Position numbers and translations under genes: made by a program. Shown one piece after another: positions 31,224 through 41,137 of a stretch of DNA of 64,000 bases; positions within the stretch are counted from its first letter, which is position 1; each line of letters opens with the position of its first letter. Origin of the DNA: Heracleum sosnowskyi (Eukaryota > Streptophyta > Magnoliopsida > Apiales > Apiaceae); assembly GCA_030848705.1 (NCBI GenBank), contig CM061245.1:79347564-79411563 (forward strand), written 5' to 3'. The notes under the pieces were generated by a model that searched no databases, was not told the origin of the DNA, and was given only the letters and a program-made list of their open reading frames with translations.

Positions 31224-33536
31224 CTAGTCAGAATGTTTAGGAACCCACACTTGTTGGATTCCTTGTTCATGCAATTTATTAATTTTAACAGCAGAAGACT
31301 TTTTGACTTTAGCAGTCTTGACAGGATTTACTCCATCAGGATTTGCTTTGTCAGTATCAGTATTAACAAAAGCATGCTTCGCTATGACATTTTCAGTTCT
31401 ATCAGACTTTGTACTACTTTCAAACTTAGGCAATGGATCATAAAAGTTATAGTACAAATCATGATACTCTTTACATGTATAAATAGAATGCCATAGACTA
31501 CCACAATGAAAACAGGAATTCTGTGGTTTGTAAAATACTGATTTATTCCTAACATCAGACTTAGGAATTTCAGCAATTTTCTTCTTACTCTTTTTACAAT
31601 CAATAGCAAGATGATTAGAGTTACCACAGTTAAAACAACTCTTTCTAGGTGCATTTGGGATATACTTATAACCATTTTCTTTATTGATCCCAATTTTACC
31701 ATTCCTGTTTCTCTTAACAGTAGCTCCCTTTTTCTTATCTGTAACCTCACAGATTTTATCTTTAAGCTGTTTCTGAGACAATAGACCTACATTCTTAGTG
31801 ACTTTGTTCATGACAGGTTTAGACTTTATAATTTTAATTCCTTGAGTAGAAGAAGATCCCTTTTCAAAAGTAGAATTGGAATCCTTACCAAAAACAAAAT
31901 TAACAGGAGTAATCTTAGATTTGGTTGAGTCTATAACATGTCTATAGGTCTTTGGACTGACTGTCTCATCAATGACAATTTTCTCTGCTAATTTCTTATC
32001 TTCATCTGACTTATATCCTAGACACTCTTTCCAATTCTTAGAGGTATTAATCTCATGAAATTTCCTACCAGAGTCTGTCCAGGTTCTGATTTTCTCATTA
32101 GCATATTCAAGTTCTTTTTCAAGGGAAGTACATTTAGATGTCATCTCTAAGTGCATGTGTTTAGCATTATCACATTCTTTTTGTACTTCTTGCATACGAG
32201 AAAATTCAGCTTCTAATATCTCATTCCTCTTTCTAAGGTCAGACATCTCAGATAAGATTCTAGTATTCTCAGCAGTTTGACTTCTAAAGCTAATATATAA
32301 TGACTTTAGAAAACGTCTTAACTCAGAAGCATTATCAGTATCAAAATCAAAGATAGTATTTAGTACCTTATCATCAGGAGCAGCAGTTACATCAGCATTG
32401 GCCATTAACGCATAGTTGACTACCTCAGTATCAGATTCTGAGGAAGAGTCCATCCAATCCTTGCTTGATGTGATGAGTGCCTTTGTCTTGTTGCATTCAG
32501 AAGCAAAGTGACCCATACCATTACACTTGTAGCATCTAACCTTTGACTTGTCAAATTTGCTACCCTTGTTGTCCTTTTTGATATACTTGTCTTTGTCTGC
32601 TTTGAAGGTCTTTTTCTGAAAGTTGCCTTGTCTTCTATTCTTCCTGAACTTCATCCTTCTGAAGTTTCTGACAATCATAGCAACCATCTCTTCCATGTCT
32701 GAGTCAGAAGAATCATCACCAGTATTGGCATCAGGATTGCCATCAGTATCTGATGAAGAGTCGTCAGGATCTGACTCAGCTACTCTTGATTTACTTCTAG
32801 AGACCTCCATAGCTTTTCCTTTTGATTTAGCTTCTACATTCAAAGCAATTGACTTTGCCTTGCTGCTTTTCTTGTTCTTTCTCTGTTGAACTTCAAGATC
32901 ATGAGTTCTTAGCATCCCATAGATCTCATCAAGAGACACAATGTTCAGATCATACTGGTGTCTAATGATTGAGGTCTGAGTATCCCATTCTTCAGGTAAA
33001 GCTCTAAGAAATTTGGTGTTTGAATCTTCAGTTTCATATACTTTGTCAACTAAGGATAAGCTGTTCAATAGTGTCAGAAATCTATCATATAGATCAGTCA
33101 GGCTCTCTTCAGGTCTTGCATCGAATTGTTCATATTCTTGAATCAAAAGAGCCCTTCTGTTTTTCTTGACAGATGCAGATCCCTGGCACTGAGTTTCCAA
33201 AGTATCCCAGATTTCTTTTGAAGACTTGCATGCAATCACTCTGTTTGACATGACAGCATCAAGGCTATTATGCAAGATATTCTTTATCTTTGGTTCCCTG
33301 AGTACATGAGCTTTTTCTTCTGGAGTCCATTCAGCTTTAGCTTTGACCACATAATGTTCTGGTACTGTATCTGTTTGTTCTACGAACTTTGTTGGTATAT
33401 ATGGTCCATCACGAATCCTGTCCAAGTAGTCAGGATCCATAGCCTCCAGGTACATCAGCATCTTTACCCTCCATGTAGGATATTCTGATATCTTTAAGAT
33501 GGGGATCTTCATGCTTTCATACTTGGTTGTCGACAT
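31224..33536 (-). CDS. Element A gag (770 aa, three CCHC knuckles)
   Basis: Uninterrupted gag starting with ATG about 37 bases after the primer site. Core gag segments are EYPTWRVKMLMYLEAMDPDYLD, KEIWDTLETQCQG and LTDLYDRFLTLLNSLSLVDKVYE. CCHC knuckles occur near residue 333 (CYKCNGMGHFASEC), 632 (CFNCGNSNHLAIDC) and 674 (CFHCGSLWHSIYTC). A coiled coil lies between the first and second (TAENTRILSEMSDLRKRN). Acidic linkers contain NPD words (GNPDANTGDD, KANPDGVNPVK) where the element B gag has NSD words. It ends QVWVPKHSD. It remains translatable and could in principle act in trans for related copies, though transcription now meets element B within pol. Confidence 0.92.
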   Translation of the reverse strand: MSTTKYESMKIPILKISEYPTWRVKMLMYLEAMDPDYLDRIRDGPYIPTKFVEQTDTVPEHYVVKAKAEWTPEEKAHVLREPKIKNILHNSLDAVMSNRVIACKSSKEIWDTLETQCQGSASVKKNRRALLIQEYEQFDARPEESLTDLYDRFLTLLNSLSLVDKVYETEDSNTKFLRALPEEWDTQTSIIRHQYDLNIVSLDEIYGMLRTHDLEVQQRKNKKSSKAKSIALNVEAKSKGKAMEVSRSKSRVAESDPDDSSSDTDGNPDANTGDDSSDSDMEEMVAMIVRNFRRMKFRKNRRQGNFQKKTFKADKDKYIKKDNKGSKFDKSKVRCYKCNGMGHFASECNKTKALITSSKDWMDSSSESDTEVVNYALMANADVTAAPDDKVLNTIFDFDTDNASELRRFLKSLYISFRSQTAENTRILSEMSDLRKRNEILEAEFSRMQEVQKECDNAKHMHLEMTSKCTSLEKELEYANEKIRTWTDSGRKFHEINTSKNWKECLGYKSDEDKKLAEKIVIDETVSPKTYRHVIDSTKSKITPVNFVFGKDSNSTFEKGSSSTQGIKIIKSKPVMNKVTKNVGLLSQKQLKDKICEVTDKKKGATVKRNRNGKIGINKENGYKYIPNAPRKSCFNCGNSNHLAIDCKKSKKKIAEIPKSDVRNKSVFYKPQNSCFHCGSLWHSIYTCKEYHDLYYNFYDPLPKFESSTKSDRTENVIAKHAFVNTDTDKANPDGVNPVKTAKVKKSSAVKINKLHEQGIQQVWVPKHSD

Positions 33537-33572
33537 CTTTAGATCGTATCTGATTCAGAATTAAATCAGTTT

Positions 33573-33584
33573 GCTCTGATACCA
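33573..33584 (-). other. Element A primer binding site (tRNA-iMet)
   Basis: Minus strand TGGTATCAGAGC two bases from the 5' LTR. Confidence 0.95.
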
Positions 33585-33586
33585 AT

Positions 33587-34195
33587 TGTTGCCCAGTAAT
33601 AATCTATTGTAGAAGGGGGGTTGAATACAATAGTGTAAGATAATCGACTTCTTAATGTATATATCACAAATATGAAAAGAAAGATAACAGCTTTATTAAA
33701 TCTGATATAAAACTGTTACAAACTCTCTCAAGAAATTCTGATGTTCTTGAGAGCTGCTAGTTTACAAAAACTCTCTCAAGAAATTCTATGTTCTCGAGAG
33801 CTTCTATTCGATTATGTTCTCTCTCGAATGAATACATAAATCGAAACCAAGACTGTGTTTATATAGTGCACACAGCTTCTCTATCAATAACAAGATAAGT
33901 CCTAATCAATAACAAAGATAGAAACCTATCCTTAATCGATAGCTACATTCTACAAACCAGGAACAAATAGAATAAACTTCCATGTTTATCTAGACTCCAA
34001 ATATAACTCGAAGTAGGAATCCTGATCAGCTTCAAGTTCTGATGATCAATCCTGATCATAGTCTGAGTAGGAATCCTGATGATCAATAAGATACTGACGC
34101 TTGATCAAATACTGATGACCATGCAATACTGATGACGTCAGCAATCCTGATCAGTTGAGTCTAGCTTCTGACGATCATTGAATTCTGATCTAACA
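33587..34195 (-). repeat. Element A 5' LTR (609 bp)
   Basis: Matches the left copy at every base I compared. TATATAAAC at 33857-33865 on the minus strand is the probable TATA box. AATCCTGA words lie upstream of it in element orientation, in U3. The five bases after it are the second TATCT target copy. Confidence 0.97.
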
Positions 34196-34200
34196 TATCT

Positions 34201-36490
34201 CCAAGTCAGGAGAAAGTGCTTGTCTTTCTTCAAAGCACTCAAAAATGTGAAAAACTTTGAATGGAAAACTGAGAGCCAAGAGGCCTTTGAGGCCCTGAAG
34301 AAATACATGGCTGAGGCACCGTTGTTGGCAAAGCCCAAGCCAGGGGAAATTCTTTATTTATACTTGGCGGTCTCTAGCACAGCCCTAGGAGCTGTTTTGA
34401 TAAAAGAAGAATTGAAGGTTCAGAAATCCATCTACTATGTGAGTAAGATTCTACATGGGGCAGAAATAAACTACTCAACGATTGAGAAGTTTGCCTTAGC
34501 CTTGATAATGGCCTCAAGAAAGCTACGCCCGTACTTCCAGGCTCACAAGATAGAGGTCTTGACTGATCAGCCTCTGAGAAACATCTTGCATAGCCCTCAA
34601 GTTAGTGGAAGATTGATCAAATGGGCCATTGAATTGGGCGAGTTCGACATCAAGTATAAGCCTCGAACGGCCATAAAAGCTCAGGCACTTGCTGACTTCA
34701 TGGTTGAATGTACCATTGACAACCAAGAAGTCGGGGGGCAGGAAGTAATAGTGAAAGATCAAGAAATGGACTTCAAAGAATATTGGGTGCTCTATTTTGA
34801 TGGAGCATCAAAAACAAAATCAAGCGGAGCTGGTTTAGTGCTACAAAGTCCTGATGGATTCCTCATTGAGTATGCACTAAAACTTGACTTCCCAATGACA
34901 AACAATGAGGCTGAGTATGAAGCTCTGATAGCTGGCTTAGGGCTGGCTGGAGCCTTGAGGGTCAAAACTCTGAAAGTATGTGGAGACTCGAGGCTAGTGG
35001 TTTCCCAAGTAAATGGGGAATTTGAGGCCAGAGATGAAGTCATGGCCAAGTACTTGAAACTTGTCAAGGCCATCATGACACAATTTGATGAATGCTATGT
35101 GGAGCACATTCCAAGGGAAGAGAACGCGAAGGCTGATGCCCTGTCTAAGTTTGCTTCTTCTGAAATTGAAAACTATGCAGGGAGTGTATACTTCCAAGTC
35201 TTGAAGACCCCAAGCATCAACGGAAAGTTGGTAGCACCCATTGATGTTGGCAGCTGTTGGATGGATCCCATCAAAGCTCATCTGGAAACTGGGTGGCTAC
35301 CCAACGATACCTTAGAAGCACGAAAGCTGTATGTGAGAGCACTAAGGTATACCCTGATTGAGGGACTCCTATACAAGAAGTCTTTCATCATTCCATATCT
35401 GAAATGTTTGAGACCTCAAGAGGCAGAATTGGCCCTAAAGGAGGTGCATGAAGGAATCTGTGGGCAACACTTGGGGGGCAGAGCCCTTGCTCATAAAGTC
35501 ACCCGTCTAGGTTTCTATTGGCCAAGCATACTTGCTGATGCTAAAAGCTATGTGAAGAAATGTGAATGGTGCCAGAAACATGCACCAGTGGTTAGACGAC
35601 CACCGGAGATGATGACATCCATTAACTCACCTATCCCCTTTGCCATGTGGGGAATGGATATACTCGGGCCATTTCCAATGGCAAGTGCTCAAAGAAAGTT
35701 CTTGATAGTAGCAATCGACTACTTCACCAAGTGGATTGAGGCTAAACCCTTAGCCAAGATAACCACCAAGCAAGTGATGCACTTCTTCTGGGAAAATGTG
35801 ATATGCAGATATGGAATTCCACGAGTCCTGGTCACGGACAATGGAACTCAGTTTAACAACGATGAGTTCAAAAAGTATTGTGATGAGAATGATATCAAGT
35901 TGCGCTTCACTTCTGTTGCCCATCCTCAAGCTAATGGGCAAGCTGAGGTTGCAAATCGAATTATCCTAGATGGACTGAAGAAAAGAGTTGAACGCTCCAG
36001 AAACACTTGGGTGGACGAATTGCTTCCCATACTGTGGGCATATCGTACTACTTGTAAAGTCACCACTGAAGCTACCCCCTTCCTGTTGGCATATGGGGCA
36101 GAGGCAGTAGTTCCAGTAGAGATTACTCACACATCTCCAAGAGTCGAGGCTTATGAACCAGAAGAAAATGAAGAAGGCTTGAGGCTAGCTTTAGATCTAA
36201 TTGACGAAGTTAGAGATGAGGCAAACGCCAAGATAGTTGAACATCAAAAGAAGGCATCTTTCTACTACAACCTTAGGGTTAAAGAAAGGTTCTTTCGTCA
36301 AGGAGACTTGGTTCTCAGAAAAATTGAAGCATCCGGAGTTGGACAAAAAGGGAAGTTGGCCCCAAATTGGGAAGGACCATATCGCGTCAAGAACGTATTT
36401 GGTCGAGGCTCATACAAGCTGGAAACCCTTGAAGGGCATGAGGTGCCAAGGACTTGGCATGCCTCCAATTTGAAAATTTATTATGTTTAA
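34201..36490 (+). pseudogene. Element G pol, C-terminal part: two RNase H domains and integrase
   Basis: Resumes element G pol after insertion A. The frame from the left piece (GRFIS, then KSGE) does not match the downstream frame (KCLSFFKALKNVKNFEW); one base appears to be missing near 34210-34216, so G was already broken or has decayed there. Then come the standard RNase H (APLLAKPKPGEILYLYLAVS, YYVSKILHGAEINYSTIEK), a second RNase H (WVLYFDGASKTKSSGAG, NNEAEYEALIAGL, ENAKADALSKFAS), and integrase with zinc residues (HEGICGQHLGG...CEWCQKH) and core WGMDILGPFP, VTDNGTQFNN and QANGQAEVANR. It ends HASNLKIYYV without a chromodomain. Two RNase H domains are diagnostic of the Tat group. Confidence 0.92.
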
Positions 36491-36806
36491 GGTGTTTCCT
36501 AGGAGGACTCACTACTATGAATAAGGTTTGATAAAACCAACCCAAGTTCTTAAACTTGGATACTATGTAAGGGTTGATCCCATTTTCAAGTTATGAATAA
36601 ATTCAGTATTTTCATGTTTTAAAGCTTATATACTATGAGTGTTGACAAACATTCAAGAAGCAAGAAAAACAACACAAACCATGAATGGCCACAAGATATA
36701 AATAAAAACTTAAATAAGAGTTAAGTTAAGCCCGTAGGCCAAAAGTACATCAATACTGGTACAAGCCAAGAAAGGCCATAAACAAGAACTACAAAAGAAA
36801 CTACAT
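36491..36806. other. Element G spacer between pol and the opposite-strand gene
   Basis: About 300 bases with no ORF. It is the 3' flank of both pol (plus strand) and the minus-strand gene, so it may hold converging polyadenylation signals; AATAAA-like ATGAATAAATTC near 36594 could serve pol. Nothing else is seen. Confidence 0.5.
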
Positions 36807-38372
36807 CTAATCTTCCTTGTCCACGTCCTCCTCCTCCTCTTCCTCTCTAGAGCGAAGGACAACATCATCAGCCCCGGTAGTATGACAAGGTGAAGAAATG
36901 TGATCCAGGTCTAAGATCCTGTCATCTTCCTCCATATCTTCCTCTCCAGCCAAAACCAACTCCAAAGGAGTAGGAGGGTAAGGGGTAGGAAAATCAGAAA
37001 TGGTGAGAGATCCAGGCATCTTCTCCAAGACAGCAGAAAGAGCGTCATCCCATCCCTTAGTATACTGAACTGGGAAGAGGAGCTCGTCATGCTTTTCGAT
37101 CAAGTCCTCGTACTCCTTAGAGTCGAGATACTCATCGATAAAGTCATCCTTGGCCTTCCTCAAAGACACCAACACAGCCTGGGAGTCAGCCAACTCCCTC
37201 TCCTTCCTAGCCAGAGTGGCCTTCACTGAAGCCATTTCCTCATGGGACTTCTCAAACTTGCCTTGATTGGCCTCAGAAGATGAGCGCCAAGACTTAGCTT
37301 GAAAGAGAGCCCCTTGGTAGTTGGCATTAAGCTGCAAGCAAGTTATAAGTCAAATACTTAAACTTGAAATACATTAAAGACTACAAAGAAAAGAGGGAGA
37401 AAAATACTTACAGCAGCCATAGCTTGGGATCCAGCATGCTCCACCCCTTCAGGCTCGTTGGACTTGTTGATAAAGACCGCAGCTACAAAAGATACAAGGA
37501 AGGAAACAGTTGGCATAAGTTAATCTTAAATAAATAAAGAAAGATATGAGTAATTGAGAATTACCCTTATCAGAAACGTTGGAAAGACCCAAGGACTTAA
37601 GCTGGAACTCATCCAGGAGCACCCAAGCCATTGTGGCATAGTTATCATTTGTAAGTTCAGCATACGCATGGGCCTCCTCATCACTCAGAATGATATCACT
37701 AGGGCTACCATCTGAAACCCTACTAAAGGAACTACGAAAAAGGGTGCCCCAATCCCCTCCTTCCCAAACTAAATACATGAACTCCTCTTTCCATTTGGGG
37801 TTATTATCCGGAATGGATTTGGGGTGAAATATGGGGGGAGTGGAAGGACGGTGGTTGATATAAACCCAACCCAAAGTAACAGCCGAACTGTTCTTAAATT
37901 GAAAAATTCTCCTAAATAAAGCTATAGACAAAGGAAATTTGTTCTTCAAACAAAGAACAATGAAACACATAATGATTCTCCAGGCGTTTGGAGGAAGTTG
38001 GCAAGGGTTAATCCCAACATCAGCCAAAAGCCTGGGAATGAACTCATGAAAGGGAAACCTGAGTCCCGCGACAATGGCATCCTTGTAAATGCATAAAGCA
38101 TCAGGACGCCAATGGCAAGAACGGTCCCCTGGCCCGGCAGGAACTAATCTATAAGGGGACTTAACCCTATACATTTTGTTATAGTCCCTAATTTTATCGA
38201 TTTCATGAAACTTATTGCTACAATCAAAGGAATCTAAGTGCGATACATGAGGATATTCATCACTACGCTCTAAGATCATATCCTGAAGAGACATATGAGG
38301 AGAACGAATTTTGATACCTCTCTTAGAAGCTTTGTTCATTCTTTGAAGGTGTTGAGCAGCTTTGTCAGACAT
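36807..38372 (-). CDS. Spliced opposite-strand gene of element G (467 aa, three exons)
   Basis: Exon 1 runs 38372-37565 from ATG (MSDKAAQHLQRM), exon 2 37482-37412 and exon 3 37331-36807. Introns 37564-37483 (82 bases, GTAATT...TTTTGTAG) and 37411-37332 (80 bases, GTAAGT...TTGCAG) have GT-AG ends, and exon lengths 808, 71 and 525 keep one frame. Exon 1 has a globular domain (YRLVPAGPGDRSCHWRPD, FPFHEFIPRLLADVGINPCQ, WRIIMCFIVLC), like the putative gypsy-type transposon family (Transposase_28) often found in plant annotations. Exon 3 is a coiled coil (KFEKSHEEMASVKATLARKE) with an acidic tail. Tat elements are known to carry opposite-strand genes here; function is unknown. Confidence 0.8.
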
Positions 38373-38660
38373 CTTCAAACGTTCAAGAAAAATCCCCAGA
38401 AAAATCTTCAAATCTTCAAAACTTCAAAGAAATTCTCAGAAAATCTTCAAAGAATCCCAGAAATCTTCAAGGGATGAAGGTGAAAACCCAGAAATCTTCA
38501 AGGGATGAAGATAAATCCCAGAAAAACGAGATCACCACCGTACAAAAACTCGCCGAGAATCGCCTTACCACGGAATAAAAGAGAGAAAAAACTATGAAGA
38601 CTAGAGAGAAATTTTCGGAGGAAAAGAAGTATGAAATGAAGAGAATAGTGAAAAATCACT

Positions 38661-38668
38661 CTTTTATA
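38661..38668 (-). promoter_or_regulatory. TATA box of the element G opposite-strand gene
   Basis: Minus strand TATAAAAG in the context TTTATAAAAGAGTG, about 290 bases upstream of the ATG. The intervening leader is rich in repeated AATCTTCAA and CCCAGAAATCTTC words (38380-38520). Confidence 0.6.
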
Positions 38669-38879
38669 AACAAAGTGACTGGAAACCCTACCGGTTAAGG
38701 AAGGGCAACCGTCTATAGCCAGTAAGGCCCATAAAATCCATTTATGGATTACAAAGGCAAAAGCCCAAATAAATTAAGTATCAGGCAAATTCGAAGCCCA
38801 AAATAAGAAAGGCCCAATAAGGCCCAAATAATTCAAGTCCAAATTGGGCTAATTAAGCTTGGAATAAAACCAAGGCAAT

Positions 38880-39860
38880 GATAAAAAATCAAGGTCGAAA
38901 AGACCCTTGATCGACATCGAAGGCTTGAAGTCGAAAGTATATGGGAAATTGAGGTCATACCATTCGACCTCACTCCCGAAATAATCTCAAAAATTAAAGA
39001 TTTAAGGTCGAAAAACCCTAAATTGAGGTCGCACGACCCAAGTCGAAAATACACTCGAAATTGAGGTCATGTTCATCGACTTCGCATCAAAAGCAAGTCA
39101 AAAAATTGGAAATTCGAGGTCGAAAATGACCTAGAAATCAAAGTCTACAAAGACCTGGAACTAAGATCGAGGTCGAAGATATATGGCAAACGAGGTCGAA
39201 CAGGTGAGGTCGAAAAAGACTTAGGAAATCTGGTCGATAGCTTCGACCTCACAGCTGTTTGAAATCGAAAATGAGGTCGAAAGGACCCTTGATTGAGCTC
39301 GAAGGTTCAAAGTCGAAAAAGACTTTGAAAATGAGGACAAAACATTCGACTTCACGCCAAAAACGAGGTCGAACAGATACGGGTTTGAGATCGAGCAAAC
39401 AAGATCGAAAATATATGGGAAATCGAGGTCGAAACATACGACCTCGTACCAAAATAAAGTCAGGATAACTAAGAAATCCTGGTCGAAAACACGTAGAATC
39501 GAAGTCGACACCGTGAGGTCAAAATTGACCTATAAGTCGAGATCGAAATAAACGACCTCATGACCAATCGAGGTCGAAGGTATACAAGGAACGAGGTCGA
39601 CAATGACTTAAGATTCGAGGTCGACAATGGCTTACAATTCGAGGTCGAAAACATACTGAGTCGAGGTCGAACATGTGAGGTCGAAAAAGACCTGGGATTC
39701 CTGGTCGACAATTTCGACCTCACAACCGTTTGAGCTCGAATTCCAGGTCGAAATCCTGGTCGAATTTGTACTAATTCCAGGTCGAAATCCTGGTCGAATT
39801 TGTATTAATCCAGGTCGAATTCCTGGTCGAAAATAACCTAGTTTGAGGTCAAAAAACGCC
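38880..39860. repeat. GAGGTCGAA word array in the element G 3' region
   Basis: Roughly 1 kb in which GAGGTCGAA and close variants, often followed within 10-20 bases by the inverse GACCT or TTCGACCTC, recur at irregular spacing of about 15-40 bases on both strands, several dozen times. It is not a fixed-period satellite. It ends just before the polypurine tract. Hypervariable repeat-bearing 3' regions are known for Tat/Ogre-type elements. No ORF crossing it is convincing. Confidence 0.85.
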
Positions 39861-39928
39861 CTAAAAATAGAAAATTTTGGGAAAAATGCGCTGTAACTTC
39901 TACAAAAACCTCAAGGAGACTTTCCCAG

Positions 39929-39943
39929 AAGTTGGGGGGCAAA
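39929..39943 (+). other. Element G polypurine tract
   Basis: AAGTTGGGGGGCAAA immediately before the LTR start TGATATGG. Confidence 0.85.
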
Positions 39944-40448
39944 TGATATGGTCAGAAAAGTAATTATAGAAATATAATTGACTAGTCAAACAAAAGGCCG
40001 ATATTTAAGGCCCGCCACCCTAATTATTCATTAATTTCGTAATTAATGAATAGGGAAAATATACAGCTCATGAAAAGAGCTCAAAATATGGCAAATTGGT
40101 CAAAGAAGGATCCAAAATCCCGATTAAAGGCAATTAATGAGTCATAGCCTTTATCAATAAGGAAAAGACTTATCCTGCAAGCAATACAATGATTATCCAA
40201 TATCAAAAAGGAGACTTATTCGCTAAGACTCCTAAACATACCATAAATACTAGGCTCCAGACGCCTATATAAGGTCCCTGATCCTACAATCAGAACTACG
40301 TCTTTGGCTTGATTCTCAATAACGATTTGAGATACGTAGGCATCTTGTGAGGACCAATTTAGTCCGGAAACACGAGTGCAGCCATTAAAGCTCGAAGCTC
40401 ATTAAATCTTAGCATTAATTATACAAGCACGTTTTTTAATCCATAACA
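39944..40448 (+). repeat. Element G 3' LTR (about 505 bp)
   Basis: Start is fixed by the polypurine tract. The end is inferred from the imperfect terminal inverted repeat TGATATGG...CCATAACA, with TATAG as the expected target copy. A TATATAAG box at 40266-40273 and the segment GATTTGAGATACGTAGGCA downstream fit a plant gypsy LTR. The partner LTR is outside the window, so the end is not confirmed. Confidence 0.7.
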
Positions 40449-41137
40449 TATAGTTTGATTTTTTATTTTCTTGGACCGATACCATTGCCATATAGATATA
40501 AAAGGAAATTTATATTGATAAAAAAATATTAATTATTTGTAATAATAAAAATTTAAATACTTAAATATAAATTTTTTTTAGTCATTTTATCTTTAATATG
40601 AAGATTTATTATGTATGTTAAAAGAATATGTTTAAACCCAAAATTTTGGATTTTGAAATAAATTTGTTGGGGCTTAAAGTAATTTTTTAATTTAATTTGA
40701 ATTTTTTTGTTTGTGTAATAACTTAGAAAATGACTTAAAGTTAAAAAAACAGTTTAAAATCAGAAGTTGGTAGGAGGTACTTTTTGAATGACTTATTTCA
40801 TTTTAATGTATTTATTTGATAAAATTTAATATCATCATTCAAATGCATTATTTATCAAATTTAATTTAATTTTTACAATTTTAATAACTCATTAGTTTAT
40901 CATAATATAAAATTACACAAACAGATATATTAACTTAAAATTTTACTTTTTACTTATAATTTTAAGTAACTTTAAATCATAAGCAATAATTTTAAGTTTA
41001 GCTAAAAGGGCTCATAATTATATAAAAAAAAATAAAATTGAGAATGAAATTAAACATTAACATGTTTTCATTATATAAAATTTAGTTGAATTTTTTTGTG
41101 TTAATAGATTTTTTTCAATAATAAAGAAGCCATAGAT
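40449..41137. other. AT-rich DNA between the two nests
   Basis: About 690 bases, strongly AT-rich, with no ORF, RNA gene or clear repeat. It ends with TAGAT, the target copy of element E. It is possibly the pre-insertion host sequence, or decayed older repeats. Confidence 0.5.

Larger units (their letters stand above)
289..34195 (-). mobile_element. Element A: Ty1/copia SIRE/Maximus-like retrotransposon, split by element B
   Basis: Bounded by two 609-bp LTRs that look identical by eye, with TSD TATCT at 284-288 and 34196-34200. In element orientation (right to left) it reads 5' LTR, tRNA-iMet primer site, gag, pol, a spacer holding an opposite-strand gene, ORF3, polypurine tract, 3' LTR. Pol domain order (protease, integrase, RT, RNase H) is copia. 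A long gag and an extra ORF after pol fit the SIRE/Maximus lineage. Element B sits in pol, and ORF3 has lost its 5' end, so this copy is not autonomous even though its LTRs indicate recent insertion. Confidence 0.95.
1..40448 (+). mobile_element. Element G: Ty3/gypsy, Tat-like LTR retrotransposon (5' part outside window)
   Basis: The pieces 1-288 and 34201-40448 are one gypsy element interrupted by element A; the five bases TATCT are duplicated at both edges of the insertion. Pol order is RT, RNase H, a second RNase H-like domain, integrase, then a long 3' region with a gene on the opposite strand, a word array, a polypurine tract and a 3' LTR. A second RNase H and an opposite-strand 3' gene are known traits of the Tat group of non-chromovirus gypsy elements. 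There is no chromodomain at the integrase end. The 5' LTR, gag and most of RT lie upstream of the window. Confidence 0.85.

Noticed and set aside
33573..33584. tRNA gene fragments at TGGTATCAGAGC sites
   Set aside because: Five copies all sit beside 5' LTRs; they are primer sites, with no tRNA fold around them.
36400..36490. Chromodomain at the end of element G integrase
   Set aside because: The protein stops shortly after the HASNLKIYY segment; no chromodomain residues follow.
38880..39860. CRISPR-like repeat array
   Set aside because: Repeats are 9 bases, on both strands and irregularly spaced, inside a plant retrotransposon; there are no constant spacers or cas genes.
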